Below are positions 1-7,018 of a stretch of 64,000 bases of DNA, in pieces; within the stretch, counting starts at the first letter, position 1, and the number at the start of each line of letters is the position of its first letter. Where the stretch lies: positions 5,270,001-5,334,000 of the forward strand of contig NZ_CP109430.1 of the NCBI RefSeq assembly GCF_036250735.1. Direction: 5' to 3'. A program made the position numbers and the translations under genes. The notes beneath the pieces were generated by a model. That model saw only the letters and a program-made list of their open reading frames with translations, did not search any database and had not been told where the DNA came from. This DNA is from Streptosporangium sp. NBC_01495 (GTDB lineage Bacteria > Actinomycetota > Actinomycetes > Streptosporangiales > Streptosporangiaceae).

Positions 1-498
1 GCCCTGCGCCGACCTGGCCAGCGCGGCGGGGTCGCGTCCAGGCCACCGTTCGGCCAGCGCCCTGCCGAGTTCGGGCCTGGTCAGCGTGTCCCGGCCGAGG
101 ATCGCCCGCGCGGCGGCGGCCAGTTCCCCGAGGTCCAGCCCGGCGGTGAACCTGCCGAACGCGCCCTTCTGCCAGCGATCCAGCATGGGCTGCAGCAGTG
201 GCCGGAGCCACAGGTAGTCCTCGGCGGTGACCAGGTGCTGGGTTCCCCGGAACAGCGTCGCGCGCACCACCTCCCGCCGGTACAGCGACCGGGTCAGATC
301 GTCGATCCCGAAGGCGTCGATCCGGCTCCACAGCCCGACGTACGGCGGGTCGGGGTCCTGGGCCTGCAGGCCGACGAGGCGTTCGATCACGGTGAGTGCG
401 GGCACGTCCGCCCGGCGCAGCAGCAGTTGCCGCTCCAGGGTGGCCCGGTTGAGGCTTCGCCGGGTGAGGGTTTCCACGGTGTCCTTCCATCCGTTCAC
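1..498 (-). CDS. AlkZ-like winged-helix DNA glycosylase, N-terminal part (runs off window)
   Basis: The frame is open from a GTG at 498 to the window edge, giving the first 166 residues. The text matches the HTH_42/AlkZ-YcaQ family (winged-helix DNA glycosylases; some members unhook interstrand crosslinks and other bulky lesions). Visible are the segment GLQAQDPDPPYVGLW, which carries the Q-x-Q pair used as catalytic motif in AlkZ-like (AZL) members, and a following RATLFRGTQHLV stretch corresponding to the family R-G-T-x-H motif. A second member of the same family lies at 28047-29204, so the genome has at least two paralogs. The start could also be GTG 477. The family call is firm from the motifs; the DNA substrate is unknown and the C-terminal two thirds lie outside the window. 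Confidence 0.8.
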   Translation of the reverse strand, partial: MNGWKDTVETLTRRSLNRATLERQLLLRRADVPALTVIERLVGLQAQDPDPPYVGLWSRIDAFGIDDLTRSLYRREVVRATLFRGTQHLVTAEDYLWLRPLLQPMLDRWQKGAFGRFTAGLDLGELAAAARAILGRDTLTRPELGRALAERWPGRDPAALARSAQG

Positions 499-678
499 GC
501 GCGATCGTCTGCTCACGACAGTGCCCGCCGGTATCCACGGTGCACGACGCGGATACCGGCGGGCGGGCCGGCCGGTGGGCGCGTTGGAGGACGCACCCGA
601 CGGCCGGTCCGGGGCTTCCTGTCCGGTTGTCCGGTCCGGCTCCGCTCTCAGGCGGTCCGGTCCGGTTCGGTGCCGTCG
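499..678. other. intergenic, no gene seen
   Basis: This 180-base gap lies upstream of the glycosylase start and downstream of the NmrA-like gene stop. It is GC-rich with short CGGTCCGG-type repeats at 607-668, but no convincing terminator stem or promoter was identified. Confidence 0.4.
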
Positions 679-1518
679 TCAGCCTCCGAAGGCTGCGGCG
701 TTCTCCCGTACCCAGTCGGCGAAGGTCCTGGCCGGTTTTCCGGTGACCTTCTCCACGGTGGGGAGCACGGTGTAGCCCGCCTCGGGCGGGTTGGTCCGCA
801 TGGTCAGGAAGAACTCGACGTCCTCGTCGGAGTAACCGGTCCGGCGCCACTCCTCGACGATCTCGTCCCTGGTGAGCTCGATGTAGCGCACCTCGCGGCC
901 GAGAACGGTGCCGATCGTGCGCACCTTCTCCGGCGGGGTCAGCGCCTGCGGCCCGGTCAGCCAGTACTCCTGACCGGCGTGGCCGTCGGTGGTCAGCGCG
1001 GTCGCGGCGACCGAGGCGATGTCCGCGTCGTGGATCATCGCGCTCCTGGCGTCGGCGAACGCCTCGCGGACGACGCCCTCGTTCTTCACCGAATCCGCCC
1101 ACTCCAGGGCGTTGGACATGAACTCCACCGGCGACAGGTGGGTCCACTCCAGGCCACCGGACTCGACGGCCTCCTCCAGCGGGCTCTTCGTCACGTCTCC
1201 TTTGAGCACCGTCACCTTGCGCACCCCGGCCTTCCTCGCCAGGTCCACGATCTCCGCGCCGTTGGTCAGCGGCGCGAAGTCCTCCCCGCTGAAGCTGATC
1301 AGGTGCACGGCGTCGACACCGGAGAAGGCCGCGGACAGGCTCGCGGTCTCGGCCAGGTTGCCCGCCACCACCTCGGCGCCGGCGGGGAGGTTCGCCTTCG
1401 CGGGATTGCGGGTGAGCGCGCGGACCCGGTGTCCCCCGGCCAGCAGTTGCTCGACGAGCGGGCGTCCGACGTTGCCGGTGGCACCGGACACAAGAACGGT
1501 CATGGGGTTTTCTGTCAT
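679..1518 (-). CDS. NmrA-family NAD(P)-binding oxidoreductase
   Basis: This is a 279-residue atypical short-chain dehydrogenase of the NmrA/QorB group, which bind NAD(P) and act as quinone or ketone reductases or as redox sensors. The N-terminal TVLVSGATGNVGRPLVEQLL is the GxxGxxG nucleotide-binding loop, followed by RALTRNPAK at the position that reads the cofactor 2'-phosphate. Length is normal for the group. ATG 1518 gives the full ORF; ATG 1503 (MTVLV) is an alternative directly at the Rossmann strand. No Shine-Dalgarno precedes either. The gene is divergent from a WYL regulator 62 bases away, a common arrangement in actinomycetes, so that regulator probably controls it. The substrate cannot be deduced. 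Confidence 0.88.
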   Translation of the reverse strand: MTENPMTVLVSGATGNVGRPLVEQLLAGGHRVRALTRNPAKANLPAGAEVVAGNLAETASLSAAFSGVDAVHLISFSGEDFAPLTNGAEIVDLARKAGVRKVTVLKGDVTKSPLEEAVESGGLEWTHLSPVEFMSNALEWADSVKNEGVVREAFADARSAMIHDADIASVAATALTTDGHAGQEYWLTGPQALTPPEKVRTIGTVLGREVRYIELTRDEIVEEWRRTGYSDEDVEFFLTMRTNPPEAGYTVLPTVEKVTGKPARTFADWVRENAAAFGG

Positions 1519-1580
1519 GGCGCAGACGCTAGAAGTATTCGCGGTCAGCTCTTGTCCGCGATAGATGGAAAAATCGTCTT

Positions 1581-2603
1581 ATGTTGGAAACTTCGGCTCG
1601 GCTGCTCCGCCTGCTGGGGTTGCTGCAGGCCCATCGGGACTGGTCGGGCGCCGAACTGGCCGGACGGCTGAAGGTGAGCCCGCGGACCGTGCGCCGCGAT
1701 GTCGACAAGCTGCGGCTCCTGGGGTACCCGATCAACGCGACCGGCGGGGTCGGCGGCGGCTACCGGCTGGCCGCGGGCGCCTCGCTCCCCCCGCTGCTGC
1801 TTGACGACGAGGAGGCGGTCGCGGTGGCGGTCGGGCTGCGGACGGCGGCCACCGGCGGGGTCACGGGCATCGCGGAGACCTCCGTCCGGGCACTGGCCAA
1901 GCTCGACCAGGTGCTGCCCTCCCGGCTGCGCTACCAGATCAACACGCTCAGCTCGGCACTGGTGACCATGCCGTCGACCGGCCCCACGGTCGATCCGTCG
2001 ACCCTGACCACGATCGCCTCGGCGGTGCGCGACCACCAGCGGCTGCGGTTCGGCTACGTCTCGCATGACGGCTCGGAGAGCGTACGGGACGTGGAGCCCT
2101 ACCGGCTGGTCAGCGGCGGGCGGCGGTGGTACCTCTTCGCTTGGGACACCGGGAGGTCGGACTGGCGGAAGTTCCGTGTCGACAGGCTGTCCCCGCGTGT
2201 CCCCACCGGGCCGCGGTTCACCCCGAGACCACTCCCCGCCGACGACCTGGCCGGGTATTTCGCCATGGACATGACCACGGACCGCCACCGCTACCGGGCG
2301 GTGCTCACCATGCACGGCTCGGCCGACGCGGTGGCCGAGGAGGTTCCGCCCAGCATCGGCGTGGTGGAGCCCGTCGACGACGACACCTGCGTGCTGCGCA
2401 TCGGCTCCGACAGCCTCGACCATCTCGCAGTCTGGGTGGCCGCGTTCGGCTTCGAGTTCGAGGTCCGGGAGCCGCCCGAGTTGGTGGAGCACCTCCGGAC
2501 GCTGACCGCCCGCATGCATCGGGCCGCGTGGCGGGATCGAGCCGGGACGGCACCGGCACCGGCACCGGCACCGGCACCGAACAGGCTCGACGCCACGGAG
2601 TGA
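1581..2603 (+). CDS. WYL-domain HTH transcriptional regulator (YafY type)
   Basis: This 340-residue regulator has an N-terminal DeoR-like winged helix (residues 1-60, including LKVSPRTVRRDVDKLRLLGY) and a WYL ligand-sensing domain from about residue 140. The segment VEPYRLVSGGRRWYLFAWD holds the W-Y-L triplet, and a WYL C-terminal extension follows. It presumably binds the 62-base gap shared with the divergent NmrA-like gene and regulates both. The last 20 residues are an Ala-Pro run encoded by five perfect GGCACC hexamers (2549-2578), absent from a typical member and probably a slippage expansion in a tolerant tail. The start is ATG 1581; no strong Shine-Dalgarno is seen, so the message may be nearly leaderless. 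Confidence 0.9.
   Translation: MLETSARLLRLLGLLQAHRDWSGAELAGRLKVSPRTVRRDVDKLRLLGYPINATGGVGGGYRLAAGASLPPLLLDDEEAVAVAVGLRTAATGGVTGIAETSVRALAKLDQVLPSRLRYQINTLSSALVTMPSTGPTVDPSTLTTIASAVRDHQRLRFGYVSHDGSESVRDVEPYRLVSGGRRWYLFAWDTGRSDWRKFRVDRLSPRVPTGPRFTPRPLPADDLAGYFAMDMTTDRHRYRAVLTMHGSADAVAEEVPPSIGVVEPVDDDTCVLRIGSDSLDHLAVWVAAFGFEFEVREPPELVEHLRTLTARMHRAAWRDRAGTAPAPAPAPAPNRLDATE
2549..2578 (+). repeat. GGCACC hexanucleotide repeat, 5 units
   Basis: Five uninterrupted GGCACC copies encode Ala-Pro dipeptides at the C-terminus of the WYL regulator. Because the unit is a multiple of three, copy-number change does not shift the frame. Confidence 0.9.
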
Positions 2604-2751
2604 CCGGGGAGAGCGGGATCCGCCGTCGGTCTCACCTCACCGGAAACCCGCGGTGCGAGCCCTCACCGCGACGTCCGCGCAATTACTATTTGTAAACTTT
2701 CCTATTGACAAGCTTCCTGGCCGCGTGTTTGATCCGAGTTAATTTAAGAGG

Positions 2752-2799
2752 TGAAGTAGCAGGGGAGAATCCCCACCACCAAGGTGGGGAGGACGTCAA
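2752..2799 (+). mobile_element. solo IS200/IS605-type right end (hairpin plus GTCAA end)
   Basis: The sequence has a GGGAGAATCCCC lead-in, a stem CCCCACC (2771-2777) / GGTGGGG (2783-2789) around a 5-base loop, then AGGACGTCAA ending at 2799. This layout is what I know from right ends of IS200/IS605 elements that carry tnpB, where the hairpin is the 3' end of the guide (omega) RNA scaffold and TCAA is a right cleavage tetranucleotide. No tnpA or tnpB coding sequence remains upstream, so this would be a deletion remnant or a minimal non-autonomous end. The identification rests on pattern recall; a plain terminator hairpin is the alternative. Confidence 0.45.
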
Positions 2800-2985
2800 T
2801 TCAACGTCAACCCGGGGGTGGTGGCGGCCCGCGCGTTCGAGGTGCCGAACACGCCGGGGGTCCGCTTCCACAACATGGTGACGGTCTCGCTCGGCGGCGT
2901 CGGCACGATCCGCAACATCATCAACACGACGGGCGGCCCGTCCAACTCGGGCACCAACGTGGCCAACCTGGTCAACTACCCCTGA
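2800..2985 (+). pseudogene. 3' fragment of an unknown gene next to the insertion end
   Basis: From 2800 an open frame of 61 codons runs to TGA at 2983-2985 with no usable start. It reads FNVNPGVVAARAFEVPNTPG onwards and ends in a Thr/Asn/Gly-rich tail (TIRNIINTTGGPSNS). Codon usage is like that of the neighbours, so it looks like the genuine C-terminal end of a former protein. It begins exactly where the putative IS right end stops, which fits disruption by insertion followed by loss of the 5' part. The repetitive Val/Thr/Asn character suggests an extracellular protein, but I do not recognise the family. Confidence 0.5.
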
Positions 2986-3005
2986 TCGAAATGAGGTGGA
3001 GACGG

Positions 3006-3040
3006 AAAACGAGCCCCTCCCCGGGCGGGGAGAGGCTCGT
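3006..3040 (-). terminator. intrinsic terminator of the PRC-barrel gene
   Basis: A GC-rich inverted repeat (ACGAGCC...GGCTCGT with an inner CTCCCC/GGGGAG stem, 3009-3040) is followed on the minus strand by TTTT. It sits 13 bases after the stop of the PRC-barrel gene. Confidence 0.8.
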
Positions 3041-3053
3041 CGACGATCAACGA

Positions 3054-3404
3054 CTACAGCGTGCCGGGGCCGTAGTAGCCGCCCAGCTTGTCGCGGTAGT
3101 CGGGCTCCTTGTAGGTCGCCTCGTCGAACTCCGGCGCATCCTTGATCTCCTGCTTGGTACGCGAGACGTAGATCTTGCGCTCCTGCGGATCGATCTGATG
3201 CACGGTGCCGGCCGGCAGCACCACCTTCTTGCCGAAAATCCAGAAACCGGTGTCGACGACGATGTAGCTGTCACCCACCGCGTTGCTCTCCTCGTCCACC
3301 GAGCCGATCTTGCCGTCGGTGGCCTCCACGTCGAACCCCACGAGGTCCAGCGTCTGCTCGCCGCTGTAGGCCTCGGGACGGTAGCTCCACACGTTCTCCG
3401 TCAT
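3054..3404 (-). CDS. PRC-barrel domain protein
   Basis: This 116-residue protein is a single PRC-barrel: residues 15-45 (LDLVGFDVEATDGKIGSVDE) give the first beta strands and VVLPAGTVHQIDPQERKIYV the later ones. It is followed by a short acidic/aromatic tail rich in Asp, Tyr and Pro. PRC-barrels occur in RimM and in photosynthetic reaction centre H subunits; stand-alone actinobacterial ones are cytosolic, often stress-associated, and of unknown function. A GAGGAGAAACGCC Shine-Dalgarno region precedes ATG 3404, and an intrinsic terminator follows the stop, so it is a monocistronic unit. Confidence 0.85.
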   Translation of the reverse strand: MTENVWSYRPEAYSGEQTLDLVGFDVEATDGKIGSVDEESNAVGDSYIVVDTGFWIFGKKVVLPAGTVHQIDPQERKIYVSRTKQEIKDAPEFDEATYKEPDYRDKLGGYYGPGTL

Positions 3405-3803
3405 GGCGTTTCTCCTCGTCAGTGAAGGTAGGACACCCGCCTTCTACCCGCCGCGCCCGCGCTAAACAGGCCGTGGGGGATCGGGAGCCGTGCCAAGGGG
3501 AGCCGTTGTCCTTCCCGGCGAGGTCGAAGCCCGAATCCGCCACCGCCGACGATCACCGTGATCATCTCGCGGCGAAGTACTCCGCCACGATCCGGGTGTG
3601 CAGCGGGAAGGCCGGCTCTCGCGGCCCGTCGATCAGCAGCCACTCCGTCGTCTCGTCCGTCGGCACGACCGGCGGGAGGTCCGCCGCGCCGGTCCGCGGC
3701 CCCAGGGCGAAGACCAGCACGGTGCCGTCGCCTCCAGCGGGGATCGGCGTCAAGGCGCCGCCCGGCGCGACGTCCTCTTCGCGCGGAGGGCAGACTTTCC
3801 CAC
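3405..3803. other. gap with one weak minus-strand reading frame
   Basis: The 399 bases between the PRC-barrel gene and cobF contain the PRC gene promoter region and a possible 63-codon frame at 3562-3753 (described separately). No repeat, terminator or RNA structure was recognised elsewhere in it. Confidence 0.4.
3562..3753 (-). CDS. possible small hypothetical protein
   Basis: This is a 63-codon frame from TTG 3753 to a TGA, with GC-biased third positions and a plausible amino-acid mix (TPIPAGGDGTVLVFALG, then TEWLLIDGPREPAF). There is no Shine-Dalgarno in front of the TTG, and the frame opens only just upstream after a stop that lies inside cobF on the other strand. It could be the remnant of a longer protein or a non-coding frame. 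Nothing in it matches a family I know. Confidence 0.3.
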   Translation of the reverse strand: MTPIPAGGDGTVLVFALGPRTGAADLPPVVPTDETTEWLLIDGPREPAFPLHTRIVAEYFAAR

Positions 3804-4589
3804 GTGAAGCGAATCCTCATCATCGGTATCGGCGCGGGAAACCCCGACCACCTCACCCTTCAGGCGGTCAAAGCCATCGCGGCGGCCGACGTGTTCTTCA
3901 TCCTCGACAAGGGAGAGGCCAAGCACGACCTCGTCCAGCTCCGGCAGGATCTCGTCGACGCGCACGCCCGCGCCCCGTACCGGCTGGTCGAGGCCCGCGA
4001 CCCCGACCGCGACCGGACCACCCCCGCCTACGCGGGCGCGGTGGAGGACTGGCGGTCGCGCCGGGCCGACATCTACGAGCGGCTCGTCCGCGACGAGCTC
4101 GGCGACGACGAGACCGGCGCGTTCCTCGTCTGGGGCGACCCCTCCCTCTACGACAGCACGCTGGCCATCGTGGAGGAGGTCCTCGGCCGGGGCACGGTCC
4201 GGTTCGAATACGACGTCGTACCCGGTATCAGCAGCGTGTCCGCGCTGGCCGCCCGGCACCGCACCAGCCTGACCCAGGTCGCGCGGCCCCTGCACATCAC
4301 CACGGGCCGCCGCCTGTCCGAGGAGGGCCCCGGCGAATCCGACGACATCGTCGTCATGCTCGACGCCCGCCACGCCTTCGCCTCCCTGCCCGACACCGCC
4401 GGCTTCGAGATCTACTGGGGCGCCTACCTCGGCACCCCCGACGAGATCCTGGTGGCCGGGCCGGTAGAGGAGGTCGCCGGCCGGATCCGCGACGTCCGCG
4501 CCGAGGCCAGGGAGCGCAAGGGCTGGATCATGGACACCTACCTGCTGAGGCGGGTGCCCCACGCGGAGCGTCCCGAGTCTCCCTCCTGA
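3804..4589 (+). CDS. cobF: precorrin-6A synthase (deacetylating) CobF
   Basis: This 261-residue SAM-dependent methyltransferase of the aerobic cobalamin pathway methylates C-1 of precorrin-5 with loss of the two-carbon fragment, giving precorrin-6A. I chose GTG 3804 because it begins at the first beta strand, VKRILIIGIGAGNPDHLTLQ, the conserved P-loop-like start of tetrapyrrole methylases; upstream in-frame codons look non-coding. Other family segments are FLVWGDPSLYDSTLAI, DVVPGISSVSALAARH and a C-terminal arm ending YLLRRVPHAERP. The gene stands alone without other cob genes and without a recognisable cobalamin riboswitch in the short upstream gap. Confidence 0.92.
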   Translation: MKRILIIGIGAGNPDHLTLQAVKAIAAADVFFILDKGEAKHDLVQLRQDLVDAHARAPYRLVEARDPDRDRTTPAYAGAVEDWRSRRADIYERLVRDELGDDETGAFLVWGDPSLYDSTLAIVEEVLGRGTVRFEYDVVPGISSVSALAARHRTSLTQVARPLHITTGRRLSEEGPGESDDIVVMLDARHAFASLPDTAGFEIYWGAYLGTPDEILVAGPVEEVAGRIRDVRAEARERKGWIMDTYLLRRVPHAERPESPS

Positions 4590-5064
4590 CGGGAGCTCCC
4601 GGTGTGCCGGGCTCTCGGCGCGGTCGCCGGACCGGCGCCCGGCGTTCCGGCACGGGATGTCGACGGCCCCGACGGTGACCGGGCCGGGGCGTTCCCGCCC
4701 ACGCCCCGCGGGTGGGCACGTCAGCGGCGAGAACCGCACGCCCCAGGCCGACATCACGTGGGCGGAACGCGGACACACCGCGAACGCGGCCGTCATCGGG
4801 GCGAGCAGCACAAAAGGGCCGGACGGGTCCTCCGCCGCGCCCGCTCGGCGTGGCGGGAAGCCCCTCGCCGACGAGGGGGAGGAGAGTCACAATGTGTTCG
4901 TACGGGGGATCGGCTCGGGGTAGTGTTGCCCTCCAGCAATGGACGTGATCGAGGAGGTGAGACCCATTACCGCTGTGTCAGGTCGGGTGCTCCCATCTCA
5001 CGGCCGCGCGGTCCTTCCGACGTAGGTGACCGAGGGAGCCCCATCGGCATTCCGAAAGGCTCCA
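4590..5064. other. intergenic region with a possible short leader ORF
   Basis: These 475 bases between cobF and the methyltransferase gene contain only weak open frames with poor codon bias up to about 4930. The part from 4930 holds a GAGGAGG block and a 28-codon frame (4939-5025, described separately) that may act as a translated leader. No terminator with a T-tract was found. Confidence 0.35.
4939..5025 (+). CDS. possible 28-residue leader peptide
   Basis: The frame runs from ATG 4939 to TAG 5023-5025 and ends one base before a GTG (5026) that opens the next reading frame. A strong GAGGAGG block (4951-4957) lies inside it. That block is 8 bases before an in-frame ATT at 4966, so translation could start at the rare ATT rather than at ATG 4939, which lacks a Shine-Dalgarno. 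The product would be MDVIEEVRPITAVSG followed by 13 more residues. It could regulate the downstream methyltransferase by translational coupling. It matches no protein I recognise and may be spurious. Confidence 0.3.
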   Translation: MDVIEEVRPITAVSGRVLPSHGRAVLPT

Positions 5065-6045
5065 ATGTCGGCTTCATCGTCATTTCTCCCCCAACCCGTC
5101 ATCGTCACCAGGCTTCGGGCCGCCGGTTGTGTCTTCGCCGAGGACGAGGCGCGACTGCTCATCGCCACGGCGCGGACGCCGTCCGACCTCGCCGCCATGG
5201 TGGACCGGCGGATCGCCGGTCTGCCCCTCGAACACGTTCTCGGCTGGGCGGAGTTCTGCGGGCTGCGGATAGCCGTGGACACCGGGGTCTTCGTTCCCCG
5301 CCGCCGCACCGAGTTCCTCGTCCACCAGGCCGTCGCCCTCGCCCACCGGACCGCCGGGCCCGACGATCGCCCCGCCCCCCTCCCCCGTCCGGCCGCCGTT
5401 CCCGTCGGCCCCTCCGTCCCCTCCGCTCCTTTCGTTTCCTCCGGCCCCTCGGGTCCCGGAGACCTCGCCGTTCCCGCCGGTCAGGCCCTCCGGCCGCGGA
5501 TCGTCGTCGATCTGTGCTGCGGTTCCGGCGCGGTGGGCGCCGCGCTGGTCGCGGCCCTGGACCGGGTCGAGCTGCACGCCGTCGACATCGACCCCGCCGC
5601 GGTGCGCTGCGCCCGGCGCAACGTCGCCGGCGGCCGGGTGTACGAGGGCGATCTCTACGAGCCGCTGCCCACCACGCTGCGGGGCCGCGTCGACATCCTG
5701 ACCGCCAACGCGCCCTACGTGCCCACGGGGGCGATCGGGCTGCTGCCCCCGGAGGCCCGCGTGCACGAACCGCGGGTGGCGCTCGACGGCGGCGCGGACG
5801 GGCTGGAGATCCAGCGCCGGGTGACCGCGGCGGCGGCCCTGTGGCTGGCACCGGGCGGCCACCTGCTGATCGAGACGAGCGAGCGCCAGGCGCCACAGAC
5901 CGCCGAGGCCTTCGCCCGCAACGGCCTGATCCCGCGGGTGGTCGTTTCCGAGGAGCTGGACGCCACCGTCGTCGTCGGGACCATGCCCGCCCCCCATCCG
6001 CCGCGCTGTCCCGCCCGCGATCAGGAGATCGGCGGGGTCGGGTAG
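5065..6045 (+). CDS. PrmC/HemK-like N5-glutamine methyltransferase
   Basis: This 326-residue class I SAM methyltransferase belongs to the actinobacterial HemK-related group usually named putative protein N(5)-glutamine methyltransferase. Residues 1-95 form the helical substrate-binding domain (GLPLEHVLGWAEFCG and FVPRRRTEFLV are diagnostic). VVDLCCGSGAVGAAL is the SAM-binding motif I and HAVDIDPAAVRCARRN motif II. The catalytic tetrapeptide is NAPY instead of the NPPY of true PrmC, which is usual for this paralog group. Between the two domains lies a Pro/Ser-rich insertion of about 45 residues, one of several low-complexity expansions in this window. ATG 5065 is preferred; GTG 5026 is in frame upstream. 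The target protein is unknown. Confidence 0.82.
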   Translation: MSASSSFLPQPVIVTRLRAAGCVFAEDEARLLIATARTPSDLAAMVDRRIAGLPLEHVLGWAEFCGLRIAVDTGVFVPRRRTEFLVHQAVALAHRTAGPDDRPAPLPRPAAVPVGPSVPSAPFVSSGPSGPGDLAVPAGQALRPRIVVDLCCGSGAVGAALVAALDRVELHAVDIDPAAVRCARRNVAGGRVYEGDLYEPLPTTLRGRVDILTANAPYVPTGAIGLLPPEARVHEPRVALDGGADGLEIQRRVTAAAALWLAPGGHLLIETSERQAPQTAEAFARNGLIPRVVVSEELDATVVVGTMPAPHPPRCPARDQEIGGVG

Positions 6046-6065
6046 GCTTCGCTGGTGAAAATGCT

Positions 6066-6095
6066 GTTCACAGCCATGTCCCGGCGGCTGTGAAC
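6066..6095. promoter_or_regulatory. perfect 10-bp inverted repeat before the pentapeptide gene
   Basis: GTTCACAGCC (6066-6075) and GGCTGTGAAC (6086-6095) form a perfect stem around a 10-base loop, located between the methyltransferase stop and the next Shine-Dalgarno. There is no T-tract, so it may be an operator or an RNA stem rather than a simple terminator. Confidence 0.55.
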
Positions 6096-6128
6096 GGCAC
6101 GGCCGCCCCGTTCAGGAGATCCAGCGCA

Positions 6129-6968
6129 TTGTCCGAGAGCCGCGAGCACGCAGCCCCCTCAGCGGAGGGGGATCGCACCGATCTGCGAGCCGACTGTGAG
6201 AGCTGCTTCGCGCTGTGCTGTGTCGTGCCCGCCTTCTCGGCCTCGTCGGACTTCGCGATCGACAAGAAGGCCGGGCAGGCCTGTCCCAACCTGCGGACGG
6301 ACTTCCGCTGCGGCATCCACACACGCCTCAGGGAGAAGGGCTTCCGGGGCTGCACCGTCTACGACTGCTTCGGCGCCGGGCAGAAGGTCTCCCAGGTCAC
6401 CTTCGGCGGGCAGGACTGGCGGCGGGCGCCGCGGACCGCGAAGCGGATGTTCGAGGTGTTCCCGATCATGCGGGACCTCCACGAGCTGCTCTGGTACCTG
6501 ACCGAGGCGCTGACGCTGCGACCGGCCCTGCCCATCCACGGTGAGCTCGGCCTCGCGCTGGAGGAGACCGAACGCCTCACCCGCGACAGCCCCGACGCTC
6601 TCGTACGGCTGGACGTGGCGGCACACCGGCGGGAGGTCAACGCCCTGCTGCTGCGTGCGAGCGAGCTCGTGCGCGCCGGAGCCGGGCGTGGGAGGAAGGA
6701 CCGCAGGGGCGCCGATCTCATCGGGGCCAAGCTCAGGGGCGCAGACCTGAGGGGCGCCAACCTGCGGGGGGCCTATCTCATCGGGGCCGACCTCACCGGC
6801 GCCGACCTGAGGACGGCCGACCTCATCGGGGCCGACCTCAGGGGTGCCGACCTCTCGGGCGCCGACCTCACCGGGAGCATCTTCCTGATCCAGTCCCAGC
6901 TGGACGCGGCGAAAGGCGACGCCAGGACCGCGCTGCCGCCCTCGCTCACCCGACCGGCCCACTGGTAG
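6129..6968 (+). CDS. pentapeptide-repeat protein with Cys-rich N-terminal domain
   Basis: This 279-residue protein has two parts. Residues about 18-85 carry a cysteine pattern (DCESCFALCC, ACPNL, FRCGIHTRL, GCTVYDCFGAG) reminiscent of metal-binding YkgJ-like modules. Residues about 195-255 are some 11 pentapeptide repeats of A(D/N)LxG type (GADLIGAKLRGADLRGANLR and so on), which fold as a right-handed quadrilateral helix. Start choice: TTG 6129 has an AGGAG Shine-Dalgarno 10 bases upstream (6114-6118) and no better codon is in frame. Soluble pentapeptide proteins of this kind occur across actinomycetes, some linked to antibiotic tolerance; the role here is unproven. It stands alone downstream of a 10-bp inverted repeat. 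Confidence 0.85.
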   Translation: MSESREHAAPSAEGDRTDLRADCESCFALCCVVPAFSASSDFAIDKKAGQACPNLRTDFRCGIHTRLREKGFRGCTVYDCFGAGQKVSQVTFGGQDWRRAPRTAKRMFEVFPIMRDLHELLWYLTEALTLRPALPIHGELGLALEETERLTRDSPDALVRLDVAAHRREVNALLLRASELVRAGAGRGRKDRRGADLIGAKLRGADLRGANLRGAYLIGADLTGADLRTADLIGADLRGADLSGADLTGSIFLIQSQLDAAKGDARTALPPSLTRPAHW

Positions 6969-7018
6969 TCCCCGTACTCACCCACCCGGCTCAGCGGTGA
7001 CCCCCCGGCGGCCACCGC

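Noticed and set aside
3804..4589. cobalamin riboswitch upstream of cobF
   Set aside because: The upstream stretch is too short and has no recognisable B12-box or conserved junctions.
4602..6128. upstream extension of the pentapeptide-protein frame by about 500 codons
   Set aside because: This part lies out of frame over the PrmC-like gene and is an Arg/Pro-rich shadow; a TTG with AGGAG at 6129 explains the real start.
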